DNA of 64,000 nucleotides from Lachnospiraceae bacterium (lineage in GTDB: Bacteria; Bacillota; Clostridia; Lachnospirales; Lachnospiraceae), in assembly GCA_910575255.1 (NCBI GenBank), contig CAJTEM010000015.1, positions 60,610 to 124,609 on the forward strand, read 5' to 3'. Within the stretch, counting starts at the first letter, position 1. Each line of letters begins with the position of its first letter. Of this stretch, positions 7,842-15,509 are shown piece by piece. The notes beneath the pieces are model-generated. The model saw only the letters and a list, made by a program, of their open reading frames with translations, ran no database searches and was not told where the DNA came from. The translations under genes were made by a program, and so were the position numbers.

Positions 7842-9124
7842 GCAGTGAGAAAACAAGTAAAGCAGGAGTCTTTGTGAAAAAGCTGCTGATCAACAATGCG
7901 GTTACCCTGTTGTTTTTCGTGATCTGCATTGCCGGCATTATTCTGGCAGACCAGCCGATGTCCTATATTATCGGTGAGATATCCTCCCGCCTGTTTCGGA
8001 ACCTGATTTTAATTCTGGCCCTTTTAGTGCCGGTATGGGCCGGTATGGGGATGAATTTCAGCATTGTGCTGGGCGCTATGGCAGCCCAGATCGGAATCAT
8101 TGTCTCCACGAATTTTTCCCTGTCAGGAATTGCCTGCCTGGTCGTTTCCTTTCTTGTGAGTATTCCCCTTTCCCTGCTGTTTGGGAATCTGACCGGACGT
8201 CTGTTTAACCAGACCAAGGGACAGGAGATGATTACCGGAATGATTCTGGGATTCTTTGCCAAGGGCATCTATGACCTGGTGTTTATGTTCTTGTGCGGTC
8301 CGGTCATTCCGGTCAGAAACGAGTCATTGCTGCTGACAAACGGGATTGGCCTTACCACGCCGATCAATCTGGATAATGCTACCAAAAGCGCAATCAACAA
8401 GATCTGGATGGTATCTCTGGATAAGGCAGTTTATGGTGTTTTGTTCCTGATTCTTTTGTTTTTTGCGGCAAGGATGATGGGGAAAATGATAAAAAAACAG
8501 AAAATAAGCGGGAGAGAGAGCAGCGGGCTGTTGGCGTCAGTTCTTGTTTTGGCAGTATTTTATCTTCTGTGCCGTTCATCCGAAACTTTTTTGTTTGCCC
8601 TGCGTTTTACGGATGTTCCGATTGCCACAGGAATCTTGATAGTCATTGTGTGCATCTATATCACCTTTTTATCAAAAACCAAGCTGGGAAGCGACATTCA
8701 TGCAGTGGGACAAAGTATGCCGATTGCTGTTTCCATGGGAATTCCTGCAGACAAGATCCGGATTACGGCAATTATGATTTCCACATTGCTGGCAGCTTTG
8801 GGACAGTTGATTTTTATTCAGGATATCGGCAATTTTACCACTTATACTGCCCATGAAAATGTGGGAACCTTCTCGATAGCCGCCCTGCTGGTGGGAGGCG
8901 CTTCCATCAAAAAGGCCAATATTGGCCATGCGATTTTAGGAGCACTTTTGTTCCATACCATGTTTATTATTTCCCCGTTGGCCGGCAAAAATCTGTTTGA
9001 TAATGCCCAGCTGGGAGAATATTTCCGCGTGTTTGTGTGCTATGCGGTAATCGCAGTGGCCCTGGCGCTTCATGCCTGGAAAAGCGTTCTGGCAAGACGG
9101 GTCGAAGAAGGGGAGGAGGAGTGA
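7838..9124 (+). CDS. ABC transporter permease, BPD_transp_2 type (subunit 2)
   Basis: 428 residues, longer than its partner because of an extra hydrophilic region near residues 200-225 (about 8450-8520) containing a Lys-rich MGKMIKKQKISGRESS stretch between membrane segments. The coupling loop reads AVGQSMPIAVSMGIPADKIR. The start overlaps the previous stop as ATGA, with AGGAGGGA upstream. Two different permeases and one double ATPase make a complete importer core with the DUF3798 receptor. The C-terminus is charged (RRVEEGEEE). Confidence 0.9.
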   Translation: MSSEKTSKAGVFVKKLLINNAVTLLFFVICIAGIILADQPMSYIIGEISSRLFRNLILILALLVPVWAGMGMNFSIVLGAMAAQIGIIVSTNFSLSGIACLVVSFLVSIPLSLLFGNLTGRLFNQTKGQEMITGMILGFFAKGIYDLVFMFLCGPVIPVRNESLLLTNGIGLTTPINLDNATKSAINKIWMVSLDKAVYGVLFLILLFFAARMMGKMIKKQKISGRESSGLLASVLVLAVFYLLCRSSETFLFALRFTDVPIATGILIVIVCIYITFLSKTKLGSDIHAVGQSMPIAVSMGIPADKIRITAIMISTLLAALGQLIFIQDIGNFTTYTAHENVGTFSIAALLVGGASIKKANIGHAILGALLFHTMFIISPLAGKNLFDNAQLGEYFRVFVCYAVIAVALALHAWKSVLARRVEEGEEE

Positions 9125-9136
9125 AAAAGGAAAGGA

Positions 9137-10237
9137 ATGGTGAAAAATATGGAAGAAAAATACCAGGAGAAGCTGCAGTCTCTTATGAGGGAGCAGGGGA
9201 TCGATGCCATGATGATCGCCCCTTCTGAAGAAATGAGATTCCTTGCCGGATTTCATGTGTATCAGGATGAAAGGTTTCAGGCGCTGTTTCTGACTGCCCG
9301 GAGAGACTGCTTTTATATCTGCAATCTTTTGAGCCGGGATGAAGTGGCAGCCGGAAGCCGGCAGCCAATGCCGATCTATACCTGGACGGATAACCAGCTG
9401 TTTGTGGATGTGGTTGGACAGGTTATGGAACAGTATGGCCTGGCTGGCGGGACAATCGGAGTAAATTCTACGGTCAGAGCCTGTCATCTGATTCCCATAG
9501 AGCAGAAAACCGGAGCCAGGTTTGTAGACGGAAAACCATGGCTGGAGGAGATTCGTATAATAAAAAACTCTCAGGAAATGGAAAATCTCCGCATTGCCTC
9601 TCAGATTGCCGATGATATTTTTCCGAAAATCCTTGAATTTATCCGTCCGGGACTCCGGGAAATTGATGTCCGGACAGAAATGGAGCGTCTCTTTACTCGG
9701 CAGGGGGTTCGCCTTGCGGGAGATATTGTGGCCTCCGGACCGAATTCAGCCCTGCCCCATTATTTTGGAAATCAGAGAATCATTCAGAAGCAGGATGTGG
9801 TAATTCTTGACTATGGATGCTGTTATAAGGGAATGTTTTCCGATGTGACACGAACGGTGTTTGTGGGTGGGATTACGCCGGAACAGGAAAAAGTATATGA
9901 TATTGTGCGCCGGGCGAATCGTGCTGCCAGAAAAATGGTTGCCGAAGGGGCTTACATTCCGGACATTGATCAGGCTGCCAGACAGCTGATTGCAGAAGAA
10001 GGCTATGGGGAATATTTTATCACCAGACTGGGGCATGGGATTGGATATATTACGCATGAGCAGCCGGAAATTAAGGCCTCCAATCCGCGCAGGCTGGAGA
10101 AAGGGATGGCCTTCAGCATCGAACCCGGGATTTATATGGCCGGAAAATTCGGCATACGAATCGAGGATATTATGATGATCGGAGAATCCGGTCCGGAGCA
10201 GCTGAACAAAACTACCCATGAGCCGGTTGTCTTGTAG
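9137..10237 (+). CDS. M24-family X-Pro dipeptidase/aminopeptidase
   Basis: 366 residues in the cytoplasmic creatinase/prolidase fold: an N-terminal domain (1-130) and a C-terminal pita-bread catalytic domain. All five metal ligands are visible: D225 and D236 (DYGCCYKGMFSDVTRT), H300 (GHGIGY), E329 (SIEPG) and E343 (IEDIM). Such enzymes remove N-terminal residues before proline or split Xaa-Pro dipeptides. It begins 12 bases after the permease and ends the unit, so a second peptidase sits beside the M20 enzyme at the start. Together they suggest the imported compound carries a peptide or amide bond, although salvage of unrelated peptides cannot be excluded. Confidence 0.9.
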   Translation: MVKNMEEKYQEKLQSLMREQGIDAMMIAPSEEMRFLAGFHVYQDERFQALFLTARRDCFYICNLLSRDEVAAGSRQPMPIYTWTDNQLFVDVVGQVMEQYGLAGGTIGVNSTVRACHLIPIEQKTGARFVDGKPWLEEIRIIKNSQEMENLRIASQIADDIFPKILEFIRPGLREIDVRTEMERLFTRQGVRLAGDIVASGPNSALPHYFGNQRIIQKQDVVILDYGCCYKGMFSDVTRTVFVGGITPEQEKVYDIVRRANRAARKMVAEGAYIPDIDQAARQLIAEEGYGEYFITRLGHGIGYITHEQPEIKASNPRRLEKGMAFSIEPGIYMAGKFGIRIEDIMMIGESGPEQLNKTTHEPVVL

Positions 10238-10268
10238 CCTTTGGCTCATAACCATTCAGATGGGCATG

Positions 10269-10290
10269 TTCCAGAGCTGGTATCTACCAG
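10269..10290 (+). repeat. Recurring short module beside hairpin repeat copy 2
   Basis: TTCCAGAGCTGGTATCTACC lies 42 bases left of the hairpin arm. The first 11 bases also occur at 700-710 (next to copy 1) and, inverted, at 18766-18776. Its association with the repeat family at three sites suggests it belongs to the same mobile or structured sequence. Confidence 0.55.
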
Positions 10291-10320
10291 CCTTGAAAGA
10301 ATAAAGAACGGGATGTTCAG

Positions 10321-10620
10321 CCTTGGAACAAGGGGAGGGCGCAGCGGAAAATGGTCTGCGGATGTTGACTTTGCAGAGATTTAGAAGTCCTTGAATTTCT
10401 GAGTTTTGCGTGGAAACGAAAATTCACACTGTTTGAGCGCAGCGAGTTTGTGAATTTTCGTTTCGTTTTTCGCCTAAGCGCACAGGAAAATGCGCCAGTG
10501 ACGCATTTTATCGTGAGCAAAAATCGGAAATTTTAGGAATTCTTGATCTCGAAACCGGAAACATCCGCAGACCATTTTCCGCTGCGCCCTCCCCTTGTTC
10601 CAAGGCGTACCTTCTGGAAC
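10321..10620 (-). repeat. Long hairpin repeat, copy 2 (46-bp perfect inverted arms)
   Basis: The arms at 10321-10366 and 10560-10605 are exact reverse complements, 46 bp each. Read on the minus strand, the order matches copy 1: flank GTTCCAGAAGGTACG, arm, a conserved GAGATCAAGAATTCC region, an inner stem GAAACGAAAATTCACA / TGTGAATTTTCGTTTC around an ACTCGCTGCGCTC loop, a third imperfect stem, then the other arm. Relative to copy 1 it carries about 45 extra bases with their own hairpin AAAATGCG / CGCATTTT (near 10485-10510). The arm sequences differ from copy 1 at many positions, always on both sides. CCCCACCCC at 10625-10633 lies just outside and recurs at copy 3. Confidence 0.9.
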
Positions 10621-10670
10621 CTCACCCCACCCCGTGAACAGTAAACCGAAAATGATTTTCGAATTCTGTC

Positions 10671-10699
10671 TTGCTAAATGTCCCCTCCTATGATAAGAT
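10671..10699 (+). promoter_or_regulatory. Putative promoter of the mini-protein and alaS
   Basis: TTGCTA (10671-10676), a 17-base spacer and TAAGAT (10694-10699) lie 49 bases upstream of the 48-codon gene. I see no T-box element between here and alaS: the conserved tRNA-binding T-box sequence is absent. Confidence 0.45.
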
Positions 10700-10747
10700 A
10701 CAAAGATGGAATAAACTGATATTGAAACCATGGAGGTATCGTGTATT

Positions 10748-10894
10748 ATGGCAAACGTAATGATAAGCTTGTTGGGTTATACGTTTAAAGCGATTGTATT
10801 TGCAGTGATTGCTTATGCCGGAATTATTCTGGGCAAGAAATTCAGAGACAGCAAGGATGCCGGAAAGGCTGTAGAAAGCCAGGAAAGCAAATAA
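10748..10894 (+). CDS. 48-residue single-span membrane mini-protein, function unknown
   Basis: The frame starts at ATG 10748 and ends with TAA at 10892-10894. GGAGG lies 12 bases upstream, a little far but usable. Residues 12-29 (about TFKAIVFAVIAYAGIILG) form one hydrophobic span with a short uncharged N-terminus, and the C-terminal 19 residues are strongly charged (KKFRDSKDAGKAVESQESK). The composition and the position 16 bases before alaS argue for a real gene rather than chance. I do not recognise a named family. It may be co-transcribed with alaS. Confidence 0.65.
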   Translation: MANVMISLLGYTFKAIVFAVIAYAGIILGKKFRDSKDAGKAVESQESK

Positions 10895-10910
10895 TACGGA
10901 GGACACAGAC

Positions 10911-13550
10911 GTGAAGAAGTACGGCGTAAATGAATTGAGAAAAATGTTTCTGGAGTTTTTTGAGAGCAAGGGCCATCTGGCAATGAAAAGCTTTTCCCTG
11001 GTCCCACATAATGACAACAGCCTGCTGCTGATCAACTCCGGTATGGCACCCTTAAAGCCCTATTTTACCGGGCAGGAGATTCCGCCGCGCAGGCGTGTGA
11101 CCACCTGCCAGAAGTGCATCCGCACCGGCGATATCGAGAATATCGGGAAGACGGCACGTCATGGGACTTTCTTTGAGATGCTGGGCAATTTCTCTTTCGG
11201 AGACTATTTTAAGGATGAGGCGATTCACTGGTCCTGGGAATTCCTGACTGAGGTGGTTGGACTGGATCCGGATCGTCTGTATCCGTCCGTATATCAGGAT
11301 GATGATGAGGCTTTTGCTATCTGGAATCAGGAGATCGGAATTGCAAAGGAGCGGATCTTCCGTTTTGGCAAGGAGGACAACTTCTGGGAGCACGGCGCAG
11401 GCCCCTGCGGTCCCTGTTCGGAGATTTATTATGACCGCGGGGAAAAGTATGGCTGCGGCAAGCCCGGATGTACCGTGGGCTGTGATTGCGACCGTTACAT
11501 TGAAGTCTGGAATAATGTATTCACCCAGTTTGAAAACGACGGACACGGCAATTATACGGAGCTGGTTCAGAAAAATATTGATACCGGTATGGGGTTGGAG
11601 CGTCTGGCAGTCGTCGTTCAGGATGTGGATTCCCTGTTTACGGTGGACACCAACAAGGCTCTTCTGGATGAGGTCTGCGCCCTGGCGCATACCAGCTATC
11701 AGGCAGATGAGAAAAAGGATGTATCCCTGCGGATTATTGCCGATCATGTGAAATCCTGTACCTTTATGATCTCCGACGGGATCATGCCTTCCAATGAAGG
11801 ACGTGGTTATGTGCTGCGCCGTCTTCTGCGCCGTGCTGCCCGTCATGGAAGACTTTTGGGTATTGAGGGACGGTTCATGGCAGAGCTTGCCAAGACAGTG
11901 ATTGCCCTGTCTAAGGATGGCTATCCGGAGCTGGAAGAGAAGAGCGTGATGATCCTCAAGGTGCTCACCGAGGAGGAGGAGAAGTTTAACCGCACCATTG
12001 ATACCGGACTCTCGATTCTGAGCGAGATGGAGGCAGAGATGGCAGGGAAAGGAGAAACGGTCCTTTCCGGGGCGGATGCCTTCAAGCTTTATGATACTTA
12101 TGGATTCCCGCTGGATCTGACGATTGAGCTTTTGGGAGAAAAGCAGCTGACCGTAGATGAGGAAGGCTTTCAGGCTGCCATGAAGGAGCAGAAAAAGAAA
12201 GCCAAGGAGGCCAGGAAGACCACCAACTACATGGGGGCGGATGTGACGGTTTATCAATCTATCCCGGCTGAAATCACCAGTACTTTTGTCGGGTATGACC
12301 GTCTTTCCCATGATTCAAGGATCACAGTGCTGACCACGGACAGCGAGCTGACAGAGGCTCTTACGGACGGACAGACTGGTACGATTATTGTGGAAGAGAC
12401 CCCGTTTTATGGAACCATGGGCGGACAAACCGGTGATATTGGCGTGATCCATGGAAGCAGCGGGAGCTTTGTCGTGGAAGACACGATCCATCTGCAGGGC
12501 GGAAAGATCGGACACGTGGGACGAATGGTTTCCGGGATGCTGGCTGCAGGTGAGACGGTAACCTTAAAAGTAGGGGAAAAGACCCGGCGCGATACAGAGA
12601 AGAATCACAGTGCGACACACCTGCTGCAGAAGGCGCTGCGTATCGTTCTGGGCGAGCATGTGGAGCAGGCAGGTTCCCTGGTGACTCCGGATCGTCTGCG
12701 GTTTGACTTCACTCACTTTTCCGCGATGACCCGCGAGGAGATCCGCAAGGTGGAAGAGCTGGTCAATCAGGAGATCCAAAAGAATCTGGATGTGACCACG
12801 CAGGAGATGAGTCTGGATGAGGCGAAGAAGACAGGCGCTATGGCGCTTTTTGGCGAAAAATACGGCGAGACGGTACGTGTGGTCAAGATGGGCGATTTCT
12901 CTACCGAGCTTTGCGGCGGTACTCACGTGGCTCATACTGGCCAGGTTCATGCCTTTAAGATCCTTTCCGAGGCGGGAATCGCCGCCAATGTCCGCAGAAT
13001 CGAAGCATTGACCGGCGACGGTCTGATGGCATATTATCAGAACGCCGAGGCGGAGCTGCATCAGGCCGCCAAGGCGGCAAAGAGCACTCCTGCAGAGCTT
13101 AAGGGACGGATTATATCCATGCTCGAGGAGCTGCGAGTCCTGCATGCGGAGAATGAAAAGCTGAAAGCGCGGCTGGCCAAGGACTCTTTGGGCGATGTCA
13201 TGAACCAGGTAAGGGAGATTGGCGGTGTCAAGGTGCTTGCTGCGAAGGTTAGTGATGCGGATATGAACGGACTGCGCAATCTGGGAGACCAGCTGAAGGA
13301 TAAGCTTGGCGAGGGTGTCATCGTTCTGGCGTCCGTACTGGACGGAAAGGTCAGCCTGATGGCAACCGCGACCGAAGGAGCCCAGAAGAAGGGCGCCCAT
13401 GCCGGAAACCTGATCAAAGCGATAGCCGGACTGGTAGGAGGAGGAGGCGGCGGCCGGCCCAATATGGCACAGGCCGGCGGTAAGAATCCTGCCGGTGTAG
13501 ACGCTGCACTAGAGAAGGTATATGAGGCGGCTGCCGGACAGATACGGTAA
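10911..13550 (+). CDS. alaS: Alanine-tRNA ligase
   Basis: 879 residues, full length for class II alanyl-tRNA synthetases. It starts at GTG 10911 with GGAGG 9 bases upstream. The N-terminal catalytic domain has the class II motifs around ARHGTFFEMLGNFSFGDYF. The editing domain carries the zinc-binding HSATH (H566, H570) and CGGTH (C668, H672) motifs, which hydrolyse Ser- and Gly-tRNA(Ala). A C-terminal C-Ala domain ends with a glycine-rich loop (GLVGGGGGGRPNMAQAGG). It charges tRNA(Ala) in the cytoplasm. No leader riboswitch is evident. Confidence 0.98.
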   Translation: MKKYGVNELRKMFLEFFESKGHLAMKSFSLVPHNDNSLLLINSGMAPLKPYFTGQEIPPRRRVTTCQKCIRTGDIENIGKTARHGTFFEMLGNFSFGDYFKDEAIHWSWEFLTEVVGLDPDRLYPSVYQDDDEAFAIWNQEIGIAKERIFRFGKEDNFWEHGAGPCGPCSEIYYDRGEKYGCGKPGCTVGCDCDRYIEVWNNVFTQFENDGHGNYTELVQKNIDTGMGLERLAVVVQDVDSLFTVDTNKALLDEVCALAHTSYQADEKKDVSLRIIADHVKSCTFMISDGIMPSNEGRGYVLRRLLRRAARHGRLLGIEGRFMAELAKTVIALSKDGYPELEEKSVMILKVLTEEEEKFNRTIDTGLSILSEMEAEMAGKGETVLSGADAFKLYDTYGFPLDLTIELLGEKQLTVDEEGFQAAMKEQKKKAKEARKTTNYMGADVTVYQSIPAEITSTFVGYDRLSHDSRITVLTTDSELTEALTDGQTGTIIVEETPFYGTMGGQTGDIGVIHGSSGSFVVEDTIHLQGGKIGHVGRMVSGMLAAGETVTLKVGEKTRRDTEKNHSATHLLQKALRIVLGEHVEQAGSLVTPDRLRFDFTHFSAMTREEIRKVEELVNQEIQKNLDVTTQEMSLDEAKKTGAMALFGEKYGETVRVVKMGDFSTELCGGTHVAHTGQVHAFKILSEAGIAANVRRIEALTGDGLMAYYQNAEAELHQAAKAAKSTPAELKGRIISMLEELRVLHAENEKLKARLAKDSLGDVMNQVREIGGVKVLAAKVSDADMNGLRNLGDQLKDKLGEGVIVLASVLDGKVSLMATATEGAQKKGAHAGNLIKAIAGLVGGGGGGRPNMAQAGGKNPAGVDAALEKVYEAAAGQIR

Positions 13551-13607
13551 CAAAAGAACAGCAATCGAGACCGTATCACAAAAATCTCCATGTTTTGCAA
13601 AAAATAG

Positions 13608-13635
13608 TTGACGAATAGAGATTTTATGTTATAAT
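13608..13635 (+). promoter_or_regulatory. Sigma-A promoter of rpsU
   Basis: TTGACG (13608-13613), a 16-base spacer and TATAAT (13630-13635) lie about 77 bases upstream of the S21 start codon. Confidence 0.75.
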
Positions 13636-13661
13636 TTAAGCAGTGCGAATAAATACCCAAA

Positions 13662-13690
13662 CAGTTGTATTATGCACAAGTACACAACTG
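13662..13690 (+). repeat. Hairpin in the rpsU leader next to the ribosome-binding site
   Basis: CAGTTGT (13662-13668) pairs with ACAACTG (13684-13690) around a 15-base loop; GAGGGAGG begins directly after the stem. A stem abutting the Shine-Dalgarno sequence could tune S21 translation, but nothing more can be shown from one sequence. Confidence 0.45.
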
Positions 13691-13711
13691 GAGGGAGGTC
13701 AGGTGTGAGCG

Positions 13712-13888
13712 ATGTCGAACGTAATTGTTAAAGAAAACGAAAGTTTGGACAGTGCGCTGCGCAGATTTAAAAGAAACTGCGCAAAGGCAGGAATCCAGCA
13801 AGAGATTCGTAAAAGAGAGCATTACGAGAAACCTAGCGTCAGACGTAAGAAAAAGTCTGAAGCCGCAAGAAAACGTAAATTTAATTAA
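13712..13888 (+). CDS. rpsU: 30S ribosomal protein S21
   Basis: 58 residues starting [20 protein letters not shown], the standard S21 opening, followed by the very basic C-terminal helix ([15 protein letters not shown]). S21 binds the small subunit near the anti-Shine-Dalgarno region and helps initiation. GGAGGTCAGG lies 7-10 bases upstream of the ATG. It has its own promoter and terminator, so it is probably monocistronic, and it sits between alaS and the yqfC cluster as in many Clostridia. Confidence 0.97.
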   Translation: MSNVIVKENESLDSALRRFKRNCAKAGIQQEIRKREHYEKPSVRRKKKSEAARKRKFN

Positions 13889-13897
13889 ACGTTTCCA

Positions 13898-13929
13898 AAT
13901 CCCCAGTCATAAGGCTGGGGATTTTTTCG
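13898..13929 (+). terminator. Rho-independent terminator after rpsU
   Basis: AATCCCCAG (13898-13906) pairs with CTGGGGATT (13915-13923), followed by a T-run, 9 bases after the rpsU stop. Confidence 0.9.
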
Positions 13930-13956
13930 TAGAATGATAATAATGACAGACTGGGG

Positions 13957-14235
13957 ATGAGGCCTTTGTTTGAACGGGTACGGATGGCAGCAACAGATAA
14001 TCTGAAGCTGCCCAAAGATGTTGTGCTGGGGGAGGTACTGATTTCATTTGTCGGCCGGACCAGTGTGGTTGTGGAGAATTATCGGGGAATTCTGATCTAT
14101 GATGATCAGACCGTAAAGCTGCAGGCGAAAAACTGCAAGCTGCAGTTTCATGGAAAACGGCTTCATATTGAATATTACAATCACGATGAGATGAAAATCA
14201 GCGGACTGATCCAGTCCATGGAATTTGGCGATTAA
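13957..14235 (+). CDS. yqfC: Sporulation protein YqfC
   Basis: 92 residues. The sequence (LPKDVVLGEVLISFVGRTSVVVEN, then GILIYDDQTVKL) fits the small YqfC/YabP-like sporulation family. In B. subtilis yqfC and yqfD are mother-cell genes needed for efficient spore formation. It is followed by yqfD, phoH and ybeY, the standard order. The ribosome-binding site is poor at the ATG chosen (GGGG directly upstream); a downstream ATG at about 13987 has no better one. The gene is the first sign in the window that the organism is a spore former. Confidence 0.88.
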   Translation: MRPLFERVRMAATDNLKLPKDVVLGEVLISFVGRTSVVVENYRGILIYDDQTVKLQAKNCKLQFHGKRLHIEYYNHDEMKISGLIQSMEFGD

Positions 14236-14276
14236 GTTATCGGCTGTGGAAATAAATAAAAACAGGAGTGAGTGGG

Positions 14277-15509
14277 TTGAAGGATGCCTTAAAGCATTAT
14301 TGGGAAGGTTACCTTAGGATCCGGCTGAAGGGATTTTCGCCGGAGCGTTTTCTGAATCTGTGCATGGCAAAGCAGATTGTAATCTGGGATCTGAGATATC
14401 AGGAGGACGGTTATCAGTTTCTGATCAGTATCAGGGATTATCGGCGGGTGCGGCCATTGGTAAAAAAAGCACAGGTGCGGCTGAAAATTCTGGGGAGATA
14501 CGGTCTTCCCTTTTTTTTATACCGGAACCGGAAAAGAAAGCTTTATGTTGCGGGAGTTGCTGCCTTTTTTCTGGTATTGTTTGTCATGTCGAGGTTTATC
14601 TGGGATATTTCTATTGAAGGAAACCGTCGGTTTACCGATGATACCCTCCTGCACTATCTGGATAGCCAGGATGTCCGTTACGGCCAGATGAAAAGAAAGA
14701 TTGATTGCGATCTTTTGGAGGAATCCATCCGCAGCAATTATCCGGAGATTATCTGGGTCTCGGCCCGCATATCAGGAACCCGGCTGATGATTAAGCTAAA
14801 GGAAAATGAGGTCATGGGCAGTATACCGGTCAAAGAAAATGAACCCCGGGATCTGGTAGCAGAAAAGCCCGGAACCATTACCCGCATGGTAGTCCGCAGA
14901 GGAAAGGCTCAGGTCAGAGTGGGGGACTCTGTGGAGGAAGGTACTATCCTGGTTCGCGGTGCGGTGCCTATTTATAATGATGCGGAAGAGCTGGTGCGGG
15001 AACAGCCGGTTCGGGCCGATGCCGATATCTATGCCATTACAACAGAAAACTATCAGGAAACGATTCCTTTGCTGGCCCTTAACCGTACAGAAACCGGCAG
15101 AAGTCGGCAGGGGCTGCGGATGCGGGTCGGAAACCTTTCTTTTCTCTGGATGCTCCCGACATTGGGGGAGGATCCCTGGGAGATTACTTCCCGCAGTCGT
15201 CAGATTGCCATTCTGGGGGATTTTTATCTGCCGGTCTGGATCGATCAGATTCAGGCCAGGGAATATCAGATTTCCGAGCATTTTCTGACAAAGGCAGAGC
15301 TTGAAGCTCAGAAGAATAAGATTCATCAGAAAAAGATGGAGAATTTGACCGAAAAGGGGGTACAAATTCTTGAAAATAGTGTTAAAATAGGAAAAGAGGC
15401 TTCTGATTGGGTGATTCGGGGAGAATTTGTACTGGAGGAACGGATCGGGGCCGGAAGGGAGACCGTTTCGGAGAATATCATAGAAGAAGGAGAACAGACT
15501 GCTGAATGA
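14277..15509 (+). CDS. yqfD: Sporulation protein YqfD
   Basis: About 410 residues. I place the start at TTG 14277 because AGGAG (14264-14268) is then 8 bases away; a GTG at 14268 would overlap that site. A hydrophilic N-terminal region (about 1-85) is followed by one membrane span (YVAGVAAFFLVLFVMSRFIW, about residues 88-108) and a large extracytoplasmic part beginning ISIEGNRRF, a POTRA-like stretch, ending in a charged C-terminus. It acts in the forespore/mother-cell membrane system by homology; the molecular role is unclear. It overlaps phoH by 4 bases (ATGA). Confidence 0.9.
   Translation: MKDALKHYWEGYLRIRLKGFSPERFLNLCMAKQIVIWDLRYQEDGYQFLISIRDYRRVRPLVKKAQVRLKILGRYGLPFFLYRNRKRKLYVAGVAAFFLVLFVMSRFIWDISIEGNRRFTDDTLLHYLDSQDVRYGQMKRKIDCDLLEESIRSNYPEIIWVSARISGTRLMIKLKENEVMGSIPVKENEPRDLVAEKPGTITRMVVRRGKAQVRVGDSVEEGTILVRGAVPIYNDAEELVREQPVRADADIYAITTENYQETIPLLALNRTETGRSRQGLRMRVGNLSFLWMLPTLGEDPWEITSRSRQIAILGDFYLPVWIDQIQAREYQISEHFLTKAELEAQKNKIHQKKMENLTEKGVQILENSVKIGKEASDWVIRGEFVLEERIGAGRETVSENIIEEGEQTAE

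Noticed and set aside
10621..10910. T-box riboswitch before alaS
   Set aside because: The conserved T-box sequence and specifier stem are not seen; the space is taken by repeat sequence and the mini-protein gene.
13725..13937. An alternative 70-codon frame over rpsU
   Set aside because: It overlaps S21 out of frame and reads through the terminator; the S21 protein in the other frame is unmistakable.
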